From a virus, in the IMG/VR virus record IMGVR_UViG_3300009605_000075, positions 1 through 31,042 of that record: a DNA stretch of 31,042 bases. One strand, written 5' to 3'. This document shows, in pieces, positions 21,256 through 30,900 of the stretch (position 1 is the first letter of the stretch; the number at the start of each line of letters is the position of its first letter). The notes below the pieces were generated by a model. That model saw only the letters and a list, made by a program, of their open reading frames with translations. It did no database searches and had not been told where the DNA came from. Made by a program: the position numbers and the translations under genes.

Positions 21256-21950
21256 TCCTCATTGCTATGGAGACCAGCGGGGTTACGCGCCGTGCCTTCC
21301 AGCGCTATGCGAAAGCCCACAATCTGAAGTGGGAAGTATGGAGCTGTGATCTCCTCCCCGCGGACGACGACGAGACCGAACACCATCTGGTTAAGGATGC
21401 CATTGAAGTAATAGACTCACGCCAGTGGGATTTAATCCTTGCCCATCCTCCCTGTACGGCTATTGCCGTGAGCGGTAATGCCTGGTACGGGCGGGGAATG
21501 CCAAAGAATGATGAACGCATCGAGGCGATCCGGTGGACAACAGAGTTATGGGAGCTGATCAAGCGCCGCAGTAAACATGCGGTCATGGAGAATCCGGTAG
21601 GGGTTCTTCCCTTCAGGCCGGACCAGTATGTCCAGCCCTACCAGTTCGGACATCCCGAATCAAAGAAGACAGGACTGTGGTTGCACAACCTTCCCCTGCT
21701 GGAAGACACCAACAATGTCAAGGATGTGTTCGACAAGTTACCCAAGAACCAGCAGCAGAGACTGCATTATCTTTCACCTTCCAAGGATCGGTGGAAGCTG
21801 CGGTCACAGACTTACGAGGGGATAGGCGAGGCAATTGCCAATCAGTACGGGGACTACATCAATCCCCATCACGGTACAAGAATGATTATCCCCTTCTCCT
21901 CCGCATTCCTACCTCTTTGGAATGCATCTAGTCGCGATACACCGGACTGA
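21252..21950 (+). CDS. cytosine-C5-methyltransferase-like protein (single domain)
   Basis: 232 aa from TTG 21252, overlapping the previous stop. MILIAMETSGVTRRAF matches a Rossmann-type first strand. LAHPPCTAIAVSG (64-76) has the PPC motif with the catalytic-type Cys68, and MENPVGVLP (112-120) resembles the ENV motif of C5 methyltransferases. The motifs follow one another without a large target-recognition domain, and the length is typical of a compact phage subfamily usually annotated as DNA methyltransferase or hypothetical. The substrate could be DNA but is unproven. Its 3' end overlaps the giant gene's stop by 23 bases in convergent orientation. Confidence 0.65.
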   Translation: MILIAMETSGVTRRAFQRYAKAHNLKWEVWSCDLLPADDDETEHHLVKDAIEVIDSRQWDLILAHPPCTAIAVSGNAWYGRGMPKNDERIEAIRWTTELWELIKRRSKHAVMENPVGVLPFRPDQYVQPYQFGHPESKKTGLWLHNLPLLEDTNNVKDVFDKLPKNQQQRLHYLSPSKDRWKLRSQTYEGIGEAIANQYGDYINPHHGTRMIIPFSSAFLPLWNASSRDTPD

Positions 21951-24900
21951 GCGGACCCGCCTCAAACGCTGGCAGATCGGCAAGCTCTTTGATCAGAGGC
22001 ATCAGAGCCAGATGATCGTTAATGGCGGCATCGAGTCTGTCGATATATTCCCGCTTCTCTGAGGCCGGAATATTCATCTTCATAATTCCATCACGTTCAT
22101 TACGCCGCTTCGCCAGCCAACGGGACGTTTCATCCAGCTCACCCCCAAGATCAATCAGATGCTGGCGACCTACCATATAACGCAACAGTTCTTCACTTCT
22201 GCCGTCCTGATCCAGACTTCCCAGAGTACTGACTACCTTCCTCACTTCCTCATTGAGCTCGTAGAAATCTTCCACCAGCCCACGCCCCTCCGGCAGCGCA
22301 AAGAAGCGCTTCAATACCGGCGCGGTGGAGAGTGTCATGGATGGCATCTTCTTGCTCTGGTCACCCACAAAAGCCTCTGTCCGCATGATGTGGTCAAGCA
22401 AATCCAGACCATAGATACCAATGGTTCCTGCATACCCTTCTAGGACATGCTGTATTTTCATCGGGCTCATGTTGAGCGCCTTACCGATCATCGAGGCAAA
22501 TTCACTGGTGTTGAAACGAGCTTGTAAGCCCTCCTCAAACTGCTGGTCAATATAGAAGGGAACCACCGGACGACCCGTGTAGAAGTTATGATTCAGTGCA
22601 GCCTCGACAATCGGTGCAATAAGCTGAACACCGCCCAACGGATTGAATTCAAGAGTCGTCCCTACTCCACGCTGTATAGTCCCTTTGAGTTCACGCCGAG
22701 TGGTGTCACCGAAAGCCGTATCCAGCATTTTCTCCGGTATGGTCTTGAACAGAAGCCCGACTTCAAACGGCACAGGGATTTTAATCGTGGGTCCAAATGG
22801 ATTAGGGATCAGCCAGTTGTTGTCCTTCTCGTAGTCGTCCGCCTCTTCATAGTCTTCAGTGTCACTGACCATCGTCCAGTACGCCGCCGTCAGTGCCAGC
22901 AGGCTTAACCCGCGGAGAAAAAACCGCTTCTGGATTTGAGCCTTACTGGCCTCGGTGTTGGCCGAGTATCTTCCCCGTGCTGCGCGATAGAAAACATCCA
23001 GACCCTGTATTCTCGCATTGAGAAAAGGAATGGCAGTAGTGATCATACGCATAAGCTGATTGTTTCCACGCCTTCCGAAATTCAGAATCTCGATGGCCTG
23101 GTATATGGCTTCAGCCTGATTGCCGGTGCGTGCCAGTGTGTCGTCATAGACTGCCTTACGGGTAGCGGCATCCGAGCGTGTGGTCCCCTCTCCCAGCATG
23201 TCCCAAGCCCGCTGGAAAGTCTGGTTGAATATCTTGGAACCGGCTCCCGAATAATCCACCCCGCGCCTGCGGGCTTCCTTCTTGAGGAAATCACTGAGAT
23301 TGCCACGGTCATAGAGCTTGTCATAGCCGGTCACTATGCCCAGCTTCTCCATATTGGTGATATCCCCCACAAAATTCTTGAAGGTAGATACCACAGGGGT
23401 GAAGTCGGCCCCCGATGTGGTGTAGGCAGACAGGGAGTCACGCAACATATTAACTACCATGAAACCCGGATCACGGGTCACCATTTCCCGCAACACTTTG
23501 GCAGGAACGCCGGTAATATTATTTATAAGCGCTATCGGCCCGCTCTCAGGCATCGTTTTCATCGCCTCGAACAGGAGTGGATCGTCGATAATAAATCTTC
23601 TTCTTTTACCCGCCACACGGATATTGTAAACAGACTGGGCCACCGAGGCTGTCAGCTTTTTATTCAGTGGGATTTCCCGCGCCTGTCCCAGATATACCAA
23701 ATCCCTTATCAGCCTCTGGTCCGCCACGTTCTTCATTCCCATCTCGATGGCGGTGGTGTAGTTCCTCACAACAGAATCCAGCAACGGCACATCCATCTTG
23801 CGTTTGCTGCCCTTGAGCTTCTTGAGAGTAAGCTCACGTTGTTCAGAGGTCAGGCTGTCTGGAACCGAATCCATATTGGAAAACATATTGATGAAGTCTA
23901 TGTCCTCATTCCCCATCTCTTCCAGCTCGCCCCGCGCCTCACGATAGAAGGGATAATAAACCGCGTTATCACGCCAGATATTACCCTGCTCTTCGCTGAT
24001 GAGACCCGTGTCCTTCATGAATTCAATCACATGTTCGTTATATGCCTGGTACATGTCATACCATTCCCTGATGTACGACTCTCCGCTCTCAGGGTTAATA
24101 AAACTGTCCGCTGCGGCTTCAGCCTTTAGCAGCGCTGCATCAATCTCGTCAGGGGGGATCGGGGTATTGCGTCTTTGCTTGGGAGGCTTGTTCTTGTCCT
24201 CCTCTATGATCTGTTTCGAGCGAATGGCAACCGCATAAAACTTTGCCGGAGCTTCAAGATCACCGTGGATATTACCGCCCTTCCCCTGCGGGCTGGGCAT
24301 CAGAATAGACTGTACCTCGACCATTCCATCGACCTTATTGCCCTTATACATAAAATCCTTGACCTGAAATGTACCGTTCTTGTACTCCGCCTGGCCGTGA
24401 TTCATGGCAGCCGAGGAAAAAGCATCAGCGCGGTCTGCCATAACCTGAGCATACCTGTAGGCAGTATCTCCCAGCATCTGCACACCCTCTTTATCCAAGG
24501 TCTGTGCTTCGCGATCTGCGGTCACTGTCATTTTACGGGTGTGCTTATCCACCACACCCTGCCTTGTTTTGGTCAGCAGCTTGCCCCACCACTCACCTAC
24601 ACGGAACTGGGTGAACACCTCGACGTAGGAACGCTTCTCCTCCTTCTCATCGATATACTTGTCCATCGTTTCCTGAATGTCGGGAGCAAGCTCAGGGGTA
24701 TTGTTGCGGGAATATAAAAAGTCTTCATCCTCGGAAAGTTTGGCTCCGAGGTCGGGGTTACGGCCTACGGTCTGAGCGTCAGGGGAAGCCTTGACACTGT
24801 AAGGAGGAACAGAACCGGCAGGCGAATCCTCAACGTCCTTGAGATTAGCCTCAAGGGCTTCTTCTACCTTGGCTTCAGGAATAGGAGTGGGAGGGGGTCT

Positions 24901-27900
24901 GACAATAGGAGGAGGTATTAACTTCCTGCGAACAGGACGCTTCAGGTTTTTCGGGGTGAATCCGATCCTTTCCGCTTCTTGGAGGTAGTAGTCCCAGAAC
25001 GGTTCATAAAGCGTACTGTTGATGAGCCGGAGTAAACCGGATGGTCCGGTGGGGCCGGTTCTATCCCCCTCGATTTCTGTAAGTACTCTTCGATAGCTTT
25101 TATGTCCACGATACTTGCCTTGCTGACGATATGAGTTATAGACGTATTCTACAGATTGATCAAAAGAATTCAACACTTGATCTGCAAATTCCTCCCTCAT
25201 TTCCTCTGTGTAAGGAGCAACCGTATCGGTCATTGTCCTGCCGTCTATAAATCGTAAGACAGTGCCATTTTCACCGAGGGTAAAATTAAGACCATCCCAA
25301 TCATTCTCCGGGTTAGCTTTAGCCGCTACGGCCATAATCTCTTCCTGAGAAAACTTTGAACCGTCCGCTTTTGTAACCGCCATACCTAATTGACCGTCTT
25401 CAACGCCATAAGTAGGCCGCTCAATAGCCACCCCGTCTTGTAACAAGCCATCGCCAAGTACGATCCCAATAAACTCAGCCTGCTCAGGTGTGGCGTTTAA
25501 CAACGCAATCTGAATGTTAGGCTCTACTCCTTCATAGCTTCCAACCGCGGTCTCCACCGTGTGAGGGATACCCATCTTTCTGATGAAAGGTATTTGCCCA
25601 TCCTCGTCAGTGATAACATCCACCGCCCCGTCATTGAAGACAATCATATCTTCGAGGGTTACCGTCGCTGGAAAACCGTAATCCCTCTCATTCCCCGGCT
25701 GGGCCGAAGCAAGTACTAGCGGAGCCCGTCGTTTTGCCAGCTCGGTAAGCTCTTCGATTTGCAGATAATTAGTGTAGGGATGAGTTTTTACCTTGGTGGT
25801 GTTACGAGGCCGCACTCCTTTTTCCAGCGCCGGAGTCAGAGGGGTGTCCTTGTCAAACAACCCTTCCTTTACCTGTTCCTCTATGACCTTGATCTGCGGT
25901 GCGGCTGCGCTGCTCGCTGCCTTCCACGTTCCAGACCCTGCGCTCTTGCCTGGTTCCTTCGTCATCAGATTCTTTTTACCATAAAACCACAACGCGGCCT
26001 GCATCTGGTTAGGCGTTACACCAAATTCATCGGCCAGATAACTGGTAAGGTACTGAGCATAACGGTAGGCACGGTCAGTCGGAATCTGGGCGCTATCAGT
26101 TAACTTGCCTGTCTCCTTGTCCGCATCCTTGCGCCGCCACCCGAAAACCCGCGCCATGTGTATATCATGCACACTAAAAGGATTAAAAACATTATTCTGC
26201 CTGTCCTGAATGAGCTGCATGTAGGTGGTGGTTTTGAGTCCTCCTCCAACGAGCCCTGTGGTATACATCTTGGCAATGCGCTCAATCTGAGGCAGGCTGA
26301 TCATCATCCCTCGATCACCAGGCTTCTTCCGTTCTTGGACGGCCTTTATAAAGGCGGCCGTATCAGCAACCGGATCAACCTCTCTGGCTATCGCCATAAT
26401 ATGAAGCGTATCTTGTAAATTATCTGCCACCGGATTTTGGGCAGAAGTGATACCGAAGATCACAGACGCTTCCTCGATATTAGCCGCACCAACTATTTCC
26501 GTCAGCCCCTTAGCAAACTGGTCATACCATTGAAGATCATCAACCCCCTCCCTCAATCCTGTCTCAGCCATTTGTCTGAGTTCTGCCAGAGGAGTGGGTC
26601 TTACATTACCGTCACGCCTCATGTCTGGAATTTTCTTGCCCGCTTTGTTTGGAGTGGGACGCGGACGACGGGTTGGAGCGCCTGGAACCTTAGCCAGTTG
26701 CGCCGAAGTAGGGTTGCCTCCTGTGCGTTCCAGTAAAGCGGCTAAGGCTCTTTCCACCTCACCCATCGGAAGCACAGGGAGTTTTTCCTCCGGCCTAGGA
26801 ACACGCACCTCTTTTGAGGGGGGAGCGCGTCTAACCTCGGACACATCTTCCTCCTCTGATGCCGCCGCAGTTCTCGCTGCATAGTCCTCATTCAGCGCTC
26901 GGACAACAGCGAAGTTGGGTGGACTCTTCTCGAAAGAGATCATCACATCCCCAGACGCTGCCAGTGCCGCATCAAGCCATGAAGGCTTCGTGCCGGAACT
27001 TCCTCCTAATAAATAATATTTTACCCAGTCCGCGAATCGCTCATACAATGTTCTGCCACGATAAACCTGTTGCGACATCCACTGCTGCAACTCACCGCTA
27101 GTCAATGCCCTTACGAAAAACTCCTCTTGGCTGTCAGTCGCCTTCTCCAGTGCATTAAACAAGGCATTCTTATCCATACCCCCCATAGCCCGACGGGCAA
27201 TAGGTCTGAATTCCTCCCATACATTTTTGAACTGATCGATTGCCTCAGCCGCTTCCTGCGTAAGCAATTCATTTTCTTCCATGAATGCCCTGTTGAAAGA
27301 TGCCTCGGTTAAGGACTGATAACGCACCATTACATTGGCGTGCAGGCTTTCATGCAATAGCGTATCTATATCCATTCCCGCTTTACCGTACAATGCGAGA
27401 GTACCTGGCACTTCGAAGGCTGTCATCGATCCAGCCCAAGTCATGTCTTTCCGTTGTAGCACCAAGCGAATACCAGTGGACGGCAAGAAGGAAGCTATAT
27501 CTGCGGCCAGCGCCCGCACCTCTTCCGGCCCGTTAGCTGCGATATCCTCGATAGCCGCCCGCAGTGCTTGCGCTCCCCGCGTTCCGTCAGGATCATCTTC
27601 AACAACCGGATCATGCGGCGTTCCGGGCATAATCCGTGATTCGCCTGCCTCCAACAAAGTCATCTGGGAATCGGTAAGAGGGGTTTTAAGAATTTCAGGG
27701 CTTACCGGCTTGGCTCTTCCCAGCTCCGCTTCCTGTGCCTGGGTGTATGCCGCTCGTTGATAGGTAGCTATAGTGGCTGCGCTTCCCATGCCAACCCCAA
27801 GCATCTTGATGAAGCGCCGTCGTCCGCGAGTCTCCACTTCCTCTATGTCTTCTTCGATCCTCCCAACCTGACGCTGCAACTCACGATCAATCACCCCTAT

Positions 27901-30900
27901 CTCTCTGAAGCCCCTCCTGTAAAACCTCCTACGGTCCGAGCCATATCCACCATCCGTCTTGAGGGCGAGCATTTCAAGGAGACTCAGTGGATTCTCCACC
28001 AAGTCCGTTCCATGCAGAGCTCTTTCAAGAAGTGCAGGGTATTGGTCAGGGGCTTGCAACTCGGCAATGCGGGGAACCCAGAAGTCTCTCTGCTCAAGAT
28101 TACTATCGGCAGTGGCCCTTCCCCGTCTAACCTCGGACACCTCCTCTTCCTCGATCACAGGCGGCCGGAGCCTACCTTCGGCATCGCCACCGTACCCTAA
28201 CCAGTCACGCAATGTTCCTAAACGGGTTCCTTCTTTAAATGTTTTTTGGAAGGGTCGGTTTTTCCTTGTAAAGCGCTCTAATGAACCTAGACCTACTACT
28301 GTTATACCTGTGTCGGTATCTACGATATACCCCGGATCGCTCCCCGCTTCTCCGTTTATTACCGCCCTTCGGGCTTCCTCCACCGTATCTATTTCTATAT
28401 CACGCACATAGTCTTCATTTTCTAAAGCTCTGCCTATTTGAGCTAATGAAAGTTTTGTGGATAAAGGACCACCCTGTTCGGCAATTTCTTCTGCGGTTTT
28501 TCCTCGACCCCTTCTAGCCTCCGACACCTCCTCTTCCACTACCTCCGGCGGGGCATCAGCCATCTTGGCCGTGGGCCGCCAGTCAGGGTCCAAAGCCTGC
28601 ACCTCCAGCGTCCTCTGTTTCTTCCGTGTCTCTCTCAGGGTCCGTATCGGACCTACCTCCCGTGCGCCTATCTCGCCACTCTCAATAGCCTCGATGAGGC
28701 CGTTAAAATTTCTAAAGCCTGACCCACGCAGAAAGTTCATCATCGACTCAAAGAACGTCCTGATCCGGTTGATCAGGGTACGCGGCTTACCCCCGATACG
28801 ACGACCATCCCGAATCATGTCCGCAATAGCCTCTTCCATTACAGCCGTTGGTTTGTCTGCAAGGTCCGGGTAAAGGACAGCAGCTCTCTCTAGGAAGGTT
28901 TCATTTTCCCCCCGATACAAGGGGCTGCTCTTCGGAACCTTTGTCCTCCCCGCCGTGCGTTCCAGCAGAGCCCATTCATCAGCGGTCCACAAATCCAGCT
29001 CACGCATCGCATGAACCGTTTCATGATTGAGAAGGTCTTTGATCTCCTCCCAAATCTCATCAGGGGTCGCCCCCTTTTCCTTCATTGAAACAAGTTTGTC
29101 TATCCCGAAAAATATTTCATTAAGTCCGGCCTTGTAATAGCCCTGTGTTTCTTTCCCAACCTCCTTGGGAAGAAAGACAAGGTTACCTTCGCTGTCTCGA
29201 TTGAAGTGATACAGGGCTTCAACGATGGATATCTTGGTCTTGTCCAGACCGATCCGGTCAAGCTCCTTACGCGCCAGCGCCTCAAGGTCAGCCCTTAATT
29301 CAGCCTGATCATACTGCACGCCTGGGATATGAGTGGGAGCAGTCGCAGCGGGGGGCAACTCCAGTGGCTTTTCAAGGACGTCGTCGGTGATGCGGCCGCT
29401 CTCACGCAGGTCTTTAACAATTCTTTCAACCTTCTGAACGCGCCGTGGGTCCGCGGGATCAATGTTTGCGGCCTCGGCAACAAGATCAGCATCTAGCTCT
29501 CCGGTTCTTCCTCTGCCGCCAGCGCCCTCACCCTCATTAATATAGGCTTCAGCAGACTTGAACTGCGAGGTGGTATAGGAAGGAACCTGGAAGTTCGGTA
29601 GTCCCTGTTTGGTATGCAGCACCGGCAGTTTACGAATCTTCTGGTAGAGATATTTCATCTCCCCGGAATCCATGTCCTCAATACTTTCCTTGCCCACAAA
29701 CGCCTTGGCCATCGTCCTGATCGCCGGAGAATTCAGCTCATTGGTTATTCCCTTACGCTCCAGCAGGGTCTTGATCCGGTCCTTGCCGATTTCAATATTC
29801 TTAAAGACAAGCTCATCAACCGCCGAATCACGCTTACTGTTAAGGCGCTCGGCTATAGTGACGGCCTGTTCGGGAGTCTTTATCCTTCTCTTCTTCATGG
29901 GGAAGGTTCCGTCCCTCCTTACCTTTCCCCTTATCTCATAGGTATCAATAACCTCACCGGCTGAACTGACCACAATTGGCCTGCCTTTCCTTGTTCCACG
30001 CGGCTTGGTAGTGGTGGCCTCATAGGTCTCGGTTTCGAGTGTGGCTCCGGTTCCTATATCTCCCAGCTTTCCAAAATCCTTACCCAGAACATCCTTGGCT
30101 TCTTCAATGCTGAAAGTATTTGTTTCCGGTAATCCCTGAGCCAGCCTTTTCCGGTTGGCCCGTTGTGCCGCCGTGAGCTTTTGGACGAGCTCCGCTTCGG
30201 TCGCCACCCGACCCATCTGTTTGTTCATTGCCTGGTCGGCACTGAGTGTTTCGTCAAACCCTTTATCTATGGTGGTTTCAGCCGCCATATTGAGGGCATC
30301 GGTGGTTACCTCGTTAGCCCGCGGATTGATAATGCTGTCGCCGTAGATACCGAGCGTGGTTTCCGTGGGGATATCATAGTCTTCCGCCGACGTTACAATA
30401 ACCGTACTGGTTGCATTACGAGCAGCCTGATCTACGAGCTGGCTATTGAGCTCTCCAGCCACCACGGCTGCCTCTCCCTGTGTAGGCAGTGGAACCCCAT
30501 AGCTGACACCTTCTGAATCACGCACGCGGAAAACGGTCTTGGTGGTAGCCATTGGCTGCCCTGCGTTGGGACCGTAGTTTGGAGTTTCTGCCGCGAGTTC
30601 TTCAGGGGTGAGATCAACGGTGATCTCTTCTACATCAAAGGAAGTGGCACTGGGAAAGTCTGGACCGATGGTTCGGGCAAGTGTCTTGCCATAGACAACC
30701 ATGTCATCGGTTTCGGGGGGAATGGTAGAGGTATCTATTGGGGTTGTGGGTTCGGCTGTGGTGACTGGCGGACGGTCATACTGAGCCCTGCGAGCCGTAT
30801 TGGCTTCCTCTCGGTCAGCTCTGTCTGCGCGTTCTTTCTCCAGTTGGGAATCACTGAAGGTGCGGGTACGGCGTGCGCCTACACCGGCCAAGGCAAGGTC

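Noticed and set aside
22936-24129. 397-aa plus-strand ORF opposite the giant gene
   Set aside because: Antisense shadow of the giant gene; composition has no protein-like features and no ribosome-binding site, while the opposite frame shows clear domains.
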